DNA of 64,000 nt from Lamellibrachia satsuma (taxonomy: Eukaryota > Annelida > Polychaeta > Sabellida > Siboglinidae), in the NCBI GenBank assembly GCA_033239005.1, contig BSQZ01000002.1:5430001-5494000 (forward strand). The letters are read 5' to 3'. How positions within the stretch are numbered: the first letter of the stretch is position 1; each line of letters begins with the position of its first letter. The translations under genes were made by a program, and so were the position numbers. This document shows, piece after piece, positions 1-24,000 of the stretch. Under the pieces are notes generated by a model, which did not search any database, was not told the DNA's origin, and was given only the letters and a program-made list of their open reading frames with translations.

Positions 1-184
1 GATCGAATAGGAAGAAGGGGAGGAGTGAATGTGTTTAAAAATAGAATTGACAGATATCTGATAGGGGCGGGCTACACATAGATGTGAAAATTGTTGGACT
101 CTCGATAAGCCAATGGCTTCCTTGTCCACTTGCCATCTGGAACTTGTTGTTTGGGATGACAATCTTGTTAAATCTTGTTAAACC
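1..184 (+). mobile_element. CR1/L2-type LINE, 3' end fragment
   Basis: This is the extreme 3' end of the LINE family seen complete at its 3' end at 58.5-59.5 kb. It shares the end of the ORF, the words GACTCTCGATAAGCCAATGG and CTTCCTTGTCCACTTGCCAT, and the doubled CTTGTTAAAT tail. It enters from outside the window, so its length is unknown. Confidence 0.85.
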
Positions 185-404
185 TACTCGGCTCGTAATA
201 TAGAAATATAGAGTGCCAATCTGTTGTTGGATTTCAGCTTATTTAAGTACATAGTTATAAAGAGCAGGAATGAAATTAATTAAGCAAAATATCCTTTGTC
301 AGTTGACATGAATTTATAACTGGCGTTTACGTACGACACTCTACAATATAACAATGAATACGTTCTGGTGATATCCATTGTACGTTGTTCCGTTTATCAT
401 ACAA

Positions 405-500
405 AAAAGGTCTCTAAGTTCTCGAATCACTTTAGTTGCTCTCATTTCTATTCTTTCTAAATGATCTATGATCGTCTGCCTCCATGCGTGTATACAACAC
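405..500 (-). mobile_element. CR1/L2-type LINE relic
   Basis: Read on the minus strand, this stretch encodes a degraded piece of the LINE C-terminal region, with CIHAWR, LERIEMRATK and RELRDL standing for the family words CIQAWR, LERIQRRATK and PELRDL. It is an old fragment with no coding capacity. Confidence 0.7.
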
Positions 501-544
501 GCTTCTGGCGGAATAACCGTCTCGATAACGGTCCAAGTCTCGGC

Positions 545-728
545 ATACATAGGTCGCGGTGGCTCAAAGGCAGAACGTCGGACTGTCGTTGGAGGGTGCC
601 AGGGTTTTGGTCCACCTGCTATCGTTTTGAAACTTGGGCAGTTTCGTTCATCCCACTTTACCGGTGTCTTTCGGAAGAGACACTCCAAGCTGTTGGTTCT
701 TTCTACCCCGTGTCTATGCCAGTGGAAG
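545..728 (+). mobile_element. tRNA-derived SINE
   Basis: It starts with a tRNA-like head: GGTGGCTCAAAGGCAGA resembles a Pol III A box, followed by a degenerate B box near 598-612. An unrelated body follows to about 728. It is too diverged from a cloverleaf to be a functional tRNA. Confidence 0.55.
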
Positions 729-885
729 TAAAAGATCACACGAAGGGAAATCGCAAATTCTAGAGAAGGAATCTCTGATAACAAACCACTGCTGTGTTAA
801 CCCTAGGCAGGACTGTTTGGAGAGAAACCTCATTAGTCATGAGTCAAGTCAACGAATAATATGTCGTGTTTGCCTGTCCACGCAG

Positions 886-3800
886 TGCCTGTGCACATTG
901 GCGTCGATTGCAACCGCTGTAACTTCACGAAGGGACAAATATGGCAGCCAGACTTCATGGATTGTCACAAGTTCTACATCTGTGAGCCTATTGGTGATGG
1001 CGCTTACCGTGTCCACAAGGGCGACTGTCGCCGACTCTATTGGGATCAGGAACTACACACGTGTGTGCGGGAGATACCAGTGGGTGCCGCCAACTGCATC
1101 GATAACGAGCCCCTGCCGGACTTCCTCTTCACTACTCCGACCCCGGTAGAACCAGGCAAGGCTATATTATATATTACTGTTGTTGATGTTTCGCCATTGC
1201 TTGTATATTAATTTAGGTGTTGGTCTTTTGTGTGTGTGTTTAGAATGACGTGTAAGCGAAACGTGGAACTGTTCAGTGATGGATGGTCCGCATTCGTGCA
1301 TGTATGTAAACTCTCGAAAAAATGCGAGCTTCATAGCTAGTGTTTATGGAGACATAATTTTTTATTATATGGACGGTAAACTAATTACATATATTTATAT
1401 ACCTGTATTTTATATATATCTATGGTCTTTTGTCTGATTTAAAGCATAATAATTATTATTATTTATTATTATTATTATAATATTATTATTAGTATTATTA
1501 TATGGACGGTAGCTGACCATACACTAATGGTATTGTCGAGACGAACAACTAACTTTTAGTTTTCGGAAATTTATAATTGATTTTTACAGAAAATTGTTCT
1601 AACCAACATTTAAGTGCGGCTTCCACAATTACTATCTAGGGAGAATATCAATGTGGAATGTACACTGTATACTGAACCACGTCGGTGACAGCTCATGGGT
1701 AGTAGCGTAAGAATAATAGGTGTGTGATATTCCTTGAAACATAATTTATTAATTCTAGTGAGTGCATGGCTGATATTTTTCGGTGGTTTCAGCGTTATGT
1801 TTCAAGTGGTTTTTGCATTAGTTATTATATAATTATGTAATTATATAATTCAAGTTGTCATCCACTCGACGACCAGTGCGGTTTACCGATGCATGAATTT
1901 TGTTACAGAAGTCTGCCCCCTAGCGGTCTATCCGGACAATGACGCCATGTTCTGGACGAGTGGTGACGAAAAATCGAAACAATCTTGCCCTGCTGGGACT
2001 ATTTTCAACGAGACGTTGTGTTCATGCGTACACGACGGCAGCGGTGAGCAAGCTTTCTTGAATAATAACGGCAGATTGTCATAGGATTCTAAATGTGTTA
2101 TTTAAATCTGAATGTCAACGTATTGTATAAACGCAAACGGTGTATTTTAACATTTACCTATGTGTTTGTTTTTTGTTTTTCCATGGAATGGATTATATTA
2201 CTTGAGTATAAGGACATACAGATAAATTATTTCAGTTTGTATGATTGTATACTTAAGTTAATAAATTTGTTTCTAATTCTAGAATAATACACAATATAAT
2301 TCTAGTGACACTGCCATCGCCGTCGTGACAGTCACCGGTGCCATTAAGCAGTTTCAGTTATACGTTTTTCGCTCTGCGTACCGTTAGTTCTGTAACTTAT
2401 AGGTATTGGCGGCAGCTGAATTTGCCGGTCACATTTTCTTCGTGTTTTGCGCCGAGATACGCAAACGTAAATACGGATAGAAGCGGTGGCGTAGGATCTC
2501 GCGGGGGGGGACAAGCTAGGTCACTCGTTAGTTTACCAAGCTACCACGTAGAGGCGCTACAAGTTATATCATACGAAAAAATTAAGCGAAGGGGGGGTCA
2601 TGGCGTAATGGCCTCTCCCTTAAACACGCCTCTGGATAGAAAAGCCGCCACTAGTTTTATACATTATTTTAAAGACGACATGCTTACGTTTTACATGGAA
2701 TATAAACTAGATATCCAAGAACAGTTGCAACTTAACAGGACATGGAAACATTAGTAAATTTACTGTAATTATACGTTTAAGAACGAACCCATAGCAAGCT
2801 GGTGGAAAATCACTCAGGCTTGGCTGGTGGCCAAACACACAAGCGCTTGGCCAATTTCACTGTTTCAAACGTATAGTTAAACGCATAAGTTACACGTTAA
2901 GTGTTGCGATATACTCCTTCGTTGCAGAGTTTCCGTCATGCGCCAACGACCCTCTCCTGTATTTCCCGTACGACGATCACTTCGATGACGTCACCTGTCG
3001 TCGCGCGGTCGCCATCAAATATGGCGATGGCGAGGTCAACCTCGTGACCGAAGGGGACCGGACATTCGCCTGCTTCAGTGGCGCCGCTTATTTTGAGGTC
3101 CGTATCTCCGCCGAATAAATATGCCGGCGTTGTCGGAGAATATTGGGGTGGACGATGGGCCAATGGTTCAACCGTAACCGCTGTTCCACATTTAGACGGG
3201 CGGGCATAGTGATTGGGTATCTGAAAATAGCACTTTTAGAAGTTCGTGTTTTTGTCTATTGCACAACTAAACTGTCTTAAAATAAAAAAATGTAACTGAT
3301 TTGCATTTAGTAAAACGGGCTTGATATGTATCCGCGTAGTATCCACAGAAAAACCCAAATTAACTCCACAAACATAGGTATTTTGCCTCACAGTATAACT
3401 TTAGGTTTATTTTGACATTGCTTAAAGCCGAATTGCAAATGATTCAATCTAACACGATATTACTGATGAATGTGACGGCAGCAAACCGGCTGATCTGTTA
3501 GGAAATGTCGATTTTTGGCAATGTACATTCAGTCATCGTAAGATACTAAGTAAGAACTGGACACTCCTCGTGATCGCACAGTCTAGACATACGTGTAATT
3601 GAGAGGTCCCGTAATATTGTTTGGCCATCAGAGTATGAATGAACTCCCCATGTATGAATGAACTCCCCATGTATGCACTGGCACGTAACCAACATTTTGA
3701 TAATGTTGCCCATTGCAGTATTGCAGTGTTTCACTGAGTTAAACATATATCAACAGCAGATGAAAATTAGAATACAGCGTGACTGAAATTGAGAGAAAAC

Positions 3801-6548
3801 GAGCTCTCAATTTCAGACAAAATAATCTAACTTCCAGTACCGCAATGTTCCGTGATGGTTAGCATGTGCAAAAGTTGTGTTCTCTTCCCTGAGTTGTTCG
3901 TGTTCTTGCATTAAAACATGTGATTAATTGTGTGTTGAGAAACAAAATGTGTCTTTCATATATTAGTAAACTAAATATTCCATAAACCAGAGTAACATCT
4001 TACGCCTCAAACTAGCTACGATAGTAGGTTGCACTATTATCATTGTTAAAACCGGTGAATCAACATCGTTCTTCCACAGGTGCCGTTCCTGCGAACGTGG
4101 TTCGCCTACGAGCGAATCGAGCACTTCTCGGTGGCTGTCCTGTTCAAGCGGACGGAACCGACTGTTGATCTGAGCGGTATTGTGCACAACGGTGACTGTC
4201 TCGACCGACCCGGCTTCCAGATCAGCCTGGCCAACTCTTCCGTCTACGGCGGCATCACCGTCGAACCCCAGGTCGAGTGGTTCCTTGACTCCACTGTCGT
4301 GGTAAGTTGACGCATACTCCCAAACAGTGGCGCCACTAACCATTTCACCACTGCCACAACTTACTTCTGATGTGCAGATTCTGCACATATTTATTTCATT
4401 TGGTAAACCCCAATTTTTTGGAGAAAAAATTCTTAATTTCAATTGCATAAATTGTGAATAGTGTTTGTATTGAACATGTGTCTAGAACAAATAATAGGCA
4501 TGTATTCAAGTGCACGGTTGCAATGACGTAATAAGTCGTAAACAACAAACGCGTTGCCAGGCCAACTAGTCGTTTATACCACTTCGAACTGCCCATTTTG
4601 CCCATCATAATTAAGTTGTGACAGTGGTGATTTGCTGAGTGGCGCCACTAGTTGTAAGTGTGGAGTTGACACTTCGGTACCATACAACACAAGCCTGGAC
4701 TGGGGAGGCTATGTTATTTTCTTATCTTTATGTTTGACGAACCAGTCGCGTACACGGTAAGCATTTTGATCTTATACGTACGCGGTCTTGTCGACTTCTA
4801 TCGTAAGTCACGCTTCCTATAAAATGATCAGGTTGTGTACCACTATAAATGACGTTGCGTGTTCACAGTGACCTCGTACGCATGTTCTGATATGCAGGAA
4901 GAATTCGTCCTGGCGTATTCACCATAGGAACGTTGTTTGAGAATGTTCTTATAATTAATTTATCGGTGTATTTTTATGCAAACCTTTTGTTAATGAAATG
5001 TCGAATACGCTGTGGCCAGCTTACCCTGACCTTGGATTAAATCCTTGAACTCGGAAGGATACCGATAAAGGGAATGTCTTCATTCACCCTGCCTCTTGAA
5101 CTTGATTTGTTATGTTGATTAGATCCTTATTAGAACATCACTCAACTGCGGAGGAAGTACGTATTGTGTTTATGTGAACATTTGGATTTCTGCGGCTTGT
5201 ATGAACATTCATCTTGTAATGATAATGTAGGTGATTTTAGTCATTGTCACTAGTAAGAAAGGATATGTATTTGTGATCATTAGTTTTGGGGCTATCGGTA
5301 TTTGGAGTACATTGGGCTTACTCCTTGTTATGACGGATGGTTTTGTGAGAATAATTCCATAGAGGCAACTGCATATTTATTTGTCTACAGAAGTAGCATC
5401 TGCCGTGTCGCATTGCTATATAGCCAACATGGACGTGTTATTTTGTCGACAGGACGTCGACGACTGGAACCTAGCTGTGTGGGTTTACAACGGAAGGAAT
5501 CTGTCGCTCTATGTGAATGGCGTGCTGGTGCAGGAGAAACTCGTAACCGGTAAGCCTCTTACATCACCCAATCGAAATGGCGGTTGTGCTAACATGTTTC
5601 ATGCAAACGTATGTCCTCCATATGCAGCTTAGAATATTGGTGAACTGGTAATCTTACCAAAGTGGTATGTTGCGCTGAATTCAGTTGTATGTTTATTATT
5701 AATACTGAATGTCAGAAGTCTCAAGATGTTTGGTCTACTACGGTGGAATGGAATTTTAGAACCATATGCGTTCTACATGAACGGAAGAGTGTTCACATTC
5801 GCGCGTACACACGTACACACATACGCGCGCGTACACACGTACACACATACGCCCACACATTTCAAACATCAATATCATTTACAACACCATTGCTACGGAT
5901 ATCAGTAGGGTGCATACGATATAACTATATAACGATATAACTATATAACGATATAACTATATAACCATATAACTATATAACGATATAATTATATAACGAT
6001 ATAACTGTTGTATTGTGTTGTATTAGGACATATGTCAAACACCGACGCACCGATGACAATTGGCCGACTATGCGAAAACTGTTTCTTTACTGGCTGCATC
6101 GATGATGTAAGTTAAACAAAGTTTATTTAAACAACAATATTGTCCAAACAGCACTGGTGGTGATAGACAAGTCAACGCAGGTTCAATAGGCGTCAATAAT
6201 TAAACATCAGCTATATAATGCATCGGCAGTGATTGGTCAATATTGTGATAACGCTTGCAGCGGCGTCTGTTGTCTACAAAACGCAAAAAAGGCAATGTTT
6301 GTAGAGTGTTATCGCCAAGTGCGGTTTCTTTTCAAGTCAATTAACGAGAGTTCACAAACGCAGCCGTCTTCTTAGATTATCCTCGATTCAATGCGCTCCG
6401 TCATAGCCGATTGTGAACTGACTTCGTTTTGAAGTAGGAAGTTATTCATCCGTGCTGACTCTTGAACAGTTGCAATGTTGCCACCATTTTGCTTCAGTTG
6501 CGCGTCTATGACCGAGCTCTTACGTCAGCGGATATCGGATCAATGTGA
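886..6548 (+). CDS. Pif/BMSP-like chitin-binding and laminin-G protein (3' part of gene)
   Basis: Seven coding exons read in frame: 886-1155, 1909-2043, 2928-3097, 4080-4301, 5453-5549, 6027-6106 and 6498-6548 (TGA), encoding about 340 residues. The first exon holds a cysteine-rich chitin-binding type-2 (peritrophin-A) domain (CNRC..DCHKFYIC..GDCRRLYW..HTC). The second has a further Cys-rich half-domain (SCPAGTIFNETLCSC). From exon 3 on it is one laminin-G/concanavalin-like fold (FSGAAYFEVPFLRTWF, WNLAVWVYNG, LSLYVNGV, APMTIG) ending in the typical DDLRVYDRALTSADI. Chitin binding plus LamG is the arrangement of the molluscan Pif/BMSP shell-matrix proteins, which act outside the cell. The von Willebrand A domains and signal peptide expected of that family would lie left of the window; I see no further exon before 886. 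Exon 1 needs a GC donor at 1156 to keep frame. Family assignment is fairly sure; the exact orthologue is not. Confidence 0.8.
5804..5862. repeat. Short tandem repeat of GTACACACGTACACACATACGC type
   Basis: Two copies of a roughly 24-bp alternating purine-pyrimidine unit lie in the fifth visible intron of the Pif-like gene. The region could adopt Z-DNA; no function is implied. Confidence 0.75.
5917..6006. repeat. 16-bp tandem repeat (GATATAACTATATAAC)n
   Basis: About five and a half copies of a 16-bp AT-rich unit end only about 20 bp before the acceptor of the exon at 6027. The array therefore replaces much of the usual polypyrimidine/branch region of that intron. Confidence 0.85.
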
Positions 6549-8127
6549 ATCCCAGTGGAAGGGAAAGAAGACGAAGGAGAGAAAGAGGATGGGTCTCATT
6601 ACTGCAGCTGAATCAAGAGGACATGCAAACACTGGCGCAGCAGTGACGATCACTAAGACGACCGCGTGAATTACAAATTGCCATTAACATGTTCACTAAT
6701 GAAATGAAATGATAAACACAAGCGATTACGTCGCAGATTGTTATTAAATGCATTTAAATGACATCGTGTCCGTTGCTTGTCATCTAATGGTGTTGCTCGT
6801 TTAGTGCCGTGGCTACCAATACAGGCTACACGAAACAGCGTATTGTCATCGCCAGACAGTGTATGCGTTTTACTGTTAACTATGTGTTCGTGAAATGAAT
6901 GTCGAACCCTTTAGTCCTCAAGTCGGCCAAACCCGCCCGCAGACTGACGCTTCAATGTAGCCAAACCCAACCCAAAATAGCAGGGTAACACCCCCCCACA
7001 CACTCAACGTTTGTCGGTTTTTGTCGTTTATTAAGTCAAATAAACACACGATTCGCAACAAAAGTTTAGCAATGCAGAGCTGGAAACACGCGTGAGATCA
7101 TGGCCAGATCCTAACTCTGAAAAGGGGTGTCCAGTTTTCTAACAGGACACTTGGTGGCAGCACTTCCAGTCATTCAAATGTTTACCGGGGACAGTTGGCC
7201 TACTTTATACACTGGAAAGCATCGATGAATTGACAAATATTTCCTTATTTGTATTTTTATAAATGATACCATGTAGACACCTATTTAGTACTGCATAACA
7301 CCGACAATTAACGCGTATATACCTGCGTGTACTTGGAAGTAAACCTGTTTGTATTAATTATTGATTAAACCGCCCAAAATGCGTGAGATTTATATATAGC
7401 TGCGTGAGAGCGTGAGATGGAAGGCAAATGCGTGAGTCTCACGCCAAATGGGTGAGACTAAGTAGCTCTTGCAATGTACGCCTAGTAAACTGGCAAAGAA
7501 CCGCATCAACTATCGAATGACACCATAGTTTTCACTATCCCAATATGAGCGACATCAACGCCCGACGTAACAACAAGCAGGTATATAGCGCGGCATCCAG
7601 GCTTTACACTTCTCCTCCTGTCAGACCTGTTCATTCCAACGCCATCTCGACTTCTCCATAGAGCATTCAGCCACGCTAAGACTATGTTAAGAGAGTGCGT
7701 TGTTCTAACCACTACCCCACCACAAATACAACAGTCATACGGCTGCCGATGCCGATCGCCCGTCGTATAATAATTATATTAAAATATTAACATAATTTAT
7801 GAGCTAAAATTTGGCACAGGCGTGCACTAGTTCGCCATCTGGCTAAAGATGAATTTCGATATTGGTCTGACTTATAAGTCACGATTCCCGGTCGCACCCG
7901 AAGGTTTATTCCCCTTGGTTCTTTTATATACACAGAGCAGATGGAAACGTGGCACGATGCACGAGCAAGTTATAGATTATCCGATCAGAAAAGCCGCGCA
8001 GCTGTAGGAATAAGGCACGCTACCAGTCTCCATGGACCAAACCTGCTACTGACAAATGAGCCCGGAGGACAGCGAACTGCGTCACGTATCCACAGCCGAG
8101 CAAATCCACCAAGGTTTCTATAGTAGG
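6549..8127. other. Intergenic region between the Pif-like gene and the first spermine synthase
   Basis: No conserved coding sequence was seen. The first few hundred bases are presumably the 3' UTR of the Pif-like gene. A cluster of GCGTGAGA-like words lies at about 7380-7465, and a SINE is listed separately. Confidence 0.6.
7570..7732 (-). mobile_element. tRNA-derived SINE (family with GAACAGGTCTG core)
   Basis: On the minus strand it has a tRNA-like head (GTGGTGGGGTAGTGGTTAGA), a body with TGGAATGAACAGGTCTG and GAAGTGTAAAG, and the end GCCGCGCTATATA. The same core and end occur at 10655-10745 (-) and 36022-36300 (+), which defines a dispersed SINE family. Confidence 0.7.
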
Positions 8128-8137
8128 ACGCATGCGC
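8128..8137. promoter_or_regulatory. NRF1-like palindrome upstream of spermine synthase 1
   Basis: ACGCATGCGC lies 44 bp before the ATG at 8182. It resembles the NRF1 site (YGCGCAYGCGCR), and the same 10-mer occurs before the second copy. Function is inferred only. Confidence 0.45.
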
Positions 8138-8181
8138 GCTTTAGGCTGCTTTCTGTATTCGAGGCCAGGCAGGGAAACATC

Positions 8182-19312
<11,131 letters not shown>

Positions 19313-20983
19313 CCGGAGAGATTATGTATTGCGTATAGTCATACTTGTAAAACTTTTAACGAAAATTACTTACACAAGAGTAATCTAGGTTAGGGTAAAA
19401 TTGTAGAGGACGCCCGCTATGTGTACGCTAGGAGATTACTGTTTTGTCAGTAGTTCACATCTGTGTTTGCCGCTGTTATTCCGTCGTAGTGTATACTGGT
19501 TATCATATGTTATGTTGCTTAACTGATATTGTGAATTTTAGTGGCGTGCACGTTTGTTTGATGAGCATCGGGTCTCAGACTCCCGATAATTTAGAGAACT
19601 TTAAACGTTGTATAGATGTTAAGTAGTGTATTACTCCGTGCAGCTTGATATGTACAATGCACACTGTTGCTTGCTTGCAGCAATAAATTGTCACTAGTTG
19701 GCGGCCTCTCAAGAAACAAGCAGCAGTTCAAGATCTCTTTTATTAATAAAATGGAAAATGTAGTTCGTTTTTATGCACAAGACCTTGGTTGGTTTTCTTA
19801 ACATTGATTCCGAGTCGGTACAAAACATTCTAACAATTAGCAAAAGTGTGAAATATTCTTCATGGACTACGTGACTAAATAAACTGAAACCTGACGCTTT
19901 CAGGCAGAGCCTATAGTTTCACTTGTGTTCCTTCTTATGAGATTATCTGTATGGTGTGGAAGATTTTTCGAGTGCAGAAAAATTGCGTTTTATGTGTAAT
20001 TTTATACCAATAAGCCTGGAAATTAGTACTTACGTCGTCCTCGTTTTACTGCGCAACTGAGAGTCAAAAGATATAATCTTCGCCAAACCAAACGTACAAA
20101 GGTGTTCAAATGTTACACAAAGGATGGGTTAGCGATTCGGGCACGTTGGCGTAAAACTAAACAAACAGTTCAAATTCCATGAAAATAAAATATAATACTA
20201 CAGTCTACACATATTATTATATATAGACAATAATCAGCACAGCACGAGTATTGAAGTGTGTTGGAAAGGGTGTAAACAGAAGTGTAATATTGGCCCGAAT
20301 TCTAAAAAAACTGCCTATATTTATTGCATCCAAAGATATATAACACGATAATAACAGTGATATTTGATAACATTACAAAATTACATAAACATTCAGATAA
20401 AGATTTTGTAAACAGTCAAAATGGCGCTGGCTTGTTGCTATGAGTGAGTGGTAAAAGCACACAATCAGATTATTCGCCAGATGGCAGTGCGATCGTTTTC
20501 GTACCATTTTCGTGGGAAGTATGGAAAAGTCGTGAGATTTTGTGAATAAGTCGTGACGTTGTTGTGATATTTTGTAGATGGGTATAAAATCGTGAGATCT
20601 CCCGAACAATCGTGGGGCTTAATTGCAGCCTCTGCGTGTTTCCGTGGTTTTCTGATAGAACTGCGTTAAAACAACGTTTTCTTATCTATGTTTTCATTGT
20701 ACAAACTTGGAATTATTTTTTGAAATTAGCCTAAAGAAAATCAATTAACGGAAAAAGCGAGTTATACCAAGACTTCGTTGCTGTGTGAAGTGATGCCACC
20801 TAGCGTTTGAACCAGACACTAATATTTTGCCCTCGTAGCAGTCGGTACAGGACCGTGAAAGCAGTGTAATTTGCATTTCAGGACCCACGAGAGTAGGCAC
20901 TCGGGAGACAGAGTGGCGCATATTTTACCGACCTGCTCAGTCCTAGCTAGTGGTGCCAAATTCTGAAGGGCCTTGATGTCGAC
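19313..20983. other. Intergenic region between the two spermine synthase genes
   Basis: The 1.7-kb spacer has no recognisable coding sequence. The AATAAA at 19682-19687, about 370 bp past the copy 1 stop, is a candidate poly(A) signal. The end of the spacer presumably holds the copy 2 promoter. Confidence 0.6.
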
Positions 20984-20993
20984 ACGCATGCGC
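20984..20993. promoter_or_regulatory. NRF1-like palindrome upstream of spermine synthase 2
   Basis: ACGCATGCGC lies 57 bp before the ATG at 21051. It is the same 10-mer as before copy 1, in otherwise diverged flanking sequence. Confidence 0.45.
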
Positions 20994-21050
20994 ATTTGCA
21001 CTAGGTTGTAAGTGTTTGGACCCGACCGGACGGATTCACGGAGGAGCAAC

Positions 21051-24000
21051 ATGCCTTCTCACACTACGCTGTTGGAGTTTCGTGTCCCGAGCAGCACACA
21101 CGCCGATCCCGGTAATCGTGTGTAGACGCACATAAACCATCATATCTTTAAAAGTTGAAAATCTTTAAATAGCGGCTGCATTGAAAGCGTACGTAGTATA
21201 ATAACAATAGAAGCTGGCGTCGCCGTCAACATGGTACGATACACCACGGAAACTATATTTAGACTGTCCTCGGTTCGGCGTTCGGCCTACTTCGGGACTG
21301 CGAGTCGCAACCATGAACATTTGTGGGATCATGCCTCAGTTAGACTTCCTGGTGTGTTACACACGAATGTAGGGCACAGTAATTTTAGGTATGTGTTATT
21401 TAACAAAAATCATATGCATTTGAGCCAGGCACATTGGCAAGTTTGCTATTAGAACATGTTGGCAAACTGTGGATTTGTAGATGATTTCAATAGGCGGAAG
21501 GATTTTTGGCAATGTTTTCGCCGCAAGGCACGCGAGCGTAGTAATTCATGCAGAAATTGGTACAAATTTACGGGCATGGCACATTCAAGCATTTTAAATG
21601 AGTTAGAAGTACGAGACTTTGACTAAACTCGATCAGCATGTCAATGAGATGATGGCAACGGCAAGTAAGAAGTTTCAGAATTTGTTATGGTCCCGTTTTC
21701 TTATAATCTTGCAAAACGTTAACATGGTCGTCAAAGGGAAATGTAACAGTAGGCTGAACCCTTGTTAGATTAACCCATTTTGATGTGGGTTTTAAAACAT
21801 AATTTCCAATGAGCCTGGAACAAAAGTGCTGGACTAGTTATCCTCTTTACGGCTGCGTCAGTGTAATGAATTACATTTGTTTGTATTTCTACAATATTTA
21901 GCAACCCAGCGACATGTGACTGAGTGTCTCGGACTGCAGGGATTCAACGAGGCTCACAGTTCCACCACTGAACTCGGTGATGGCCAAGGACTCATTGCAT
22001 TGTACCTCAGGCCAGATGGAAGGTGGGTAAGGGGGCATCTCAAAAAAAGTTATTTTTTAAATTAGTTTAATTTGGGGCTACCATGCAAGATTGGCAGGTT
22101 TCTGTCATTACAGAAGAAACCATGTGGCAAAAATACCTTTTCTCCGTAGTTTCTACCATTATAGCAGAAAGTCCCACAATTATCATATTTTATATTTATT
22201 TACTATAAATCTTGAATTCTTTACAACATCCCTGTTTCACCCTTAACCCCCATGTTACACCCCCTTAGTGGGTACAAACATCACTGCAGGCTTGTGATGC
22301 CCCCACATTCCACACAACGTAATGTGTAATAAAACGTTTATGGGGAGGGGTTTGAGGCTAAATTACATCAGTTTCATGTATGGAGGAGGGGGTTTGAGGC
22401 TACATTAGATTGGTTTCATCTATGGGAGAGGGGGTTTGATGCTAAATCACGTTGATTTCATGTATGGGGGATGGGTTTGAGGCTAAATGACATCTGTTTC
22501 ATGTATAGGGGAGAGGGGTTAAGGCTAAATGACATATGTTTCATGTATAGGGAAGAGGGGGGTTGAGGCTAAATGTATAGGGGAGAGGGGTTGAGGCTAA
22601 ATTACATCTGTTTCATGTATAGGGGAGGGGGGTTGAGGCTAAATTACATTGGTTTCTTGTAGTGTCATACTGTGATGTTTTGAAATGGACCCTAACTATT
22701 AAGGTGACAATATAGATAAGCAAAACAAAGATTAGCTGGAAAGAAAACAAAGAAGAACAAATAAACTGACCCCAGATCTATGGAATGTGTGTTGACAATG
22801 CAGGAGATTAAGTAAGGCCAAATTGATATGTTGAATAGCTCGGAATATATTAACATAAATATTCTTTTTAACTAAGGAATGTGGAAGAAATAGAAGACTT
22901 GAAGAAACTTTGTAAAATAAAAAAACCATTCTGACAGGGTAAGATAAATGATTGGAAGAAATTACCTAATGACTAGAGGAGACAGGAGATCATATTATAT
23001 ATAAAATATTGTTTAGCTCTCAATATTTAGCCAATGGCTTCCTTTTGTTATGCATTTTCAGAATGTTCAGTTATTTCAGCTTTCAGTGTTTTTCTCATAT
23101 TCTTGTATTGTCATAATTCAATAGGCTTTCAAGATGTTTTTTATAATAAATAGAATCCCCCTAGGACAATATCCTCTGGATAATATCCCCTGTTCATAAG
23201 CAACAATAAAACAACAGTTTACAATAAAATAATATTCCTATTTATTATATACTATCTACTGTATTTAATGTGTGCTACATAGGGTCACAGGTAAATTAAG
23301 GAAATCAAAGACAAAGCAACTGTGAGTTTATGTCTCAAATTTGGGTTCAAATCAAGCCTGTTAGAAATGTAATTATCCAGAAAAAAATCAATAAAGCTCA
23401 GTATGTTATAAAACTACATTATGCAGTAACATTTCTACATATAATTCAGGCCCCTTCTAGGGGTTTTTTAAAAGGGGGTTCAAATGTACACAATCTCATG
23501 GGGATTTCTGTGATGATTTCTGAAACAATTTAACGGTTAAAGCACAGTCTCTCAAAAAGGGGTTTGTTTATACAGAGTGTTCTATGGCACTTTGCATCAT
23601 GCTAAAGTTATAAATAAAAGTGATATATTTATAGTATTTATCCTAACGTTTGGGATTCCAACAAAGTTCCTCCAAAAAATCATTAGCAGTTGGCAAATAC
23701 TTGCCTTATGAGTTATCGGAAACTTTATAAATAACCTCAGTATGAAGTCTCCAACAGCTTACCTTTCATGTATAATCCACGTATATAGAGAATGGTCTCT
23801 TCTAGCAGTTATATCTCAAGGACAGAACAAGAAGGAGGTGGTCTCTTGTTACCGGTCTCTTAGGTCTGGTCTCCTGTGAAGACACTAGCTACAGATCTCT
23901 TATGGCAGGTGTACATATCGTATCAACCACGGAAGCCACCTCTTCAGAGACTGGTTTGTCATTAGTACTGTGTCTAGAACTAGGATATTGTAACTCTGTT

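Noticed and set aside
545..620. tRNA gene
   Set aside because: A-box similarity only; the B box and stems are degenerate and a SINE body follows.
2338..2754. 138-codon open frame in the second visible intron of the Pif-like gene
   Set aside because: No recognisable domain, low-complexity G runs, and the flanking exons join in frame without it.
3963..4448. 161-codon minus-strand frame
   Set aside because: It is antisense to the LamG exon 4080-4301 and shows no family features.
21231..21452. 73-codon frame in intron 1 of spermine synthase 2
   Set aside because: The N-terminal reading of copy 2 is continuous from exon 1 to exon 2 without it, exactly as in copy 1.
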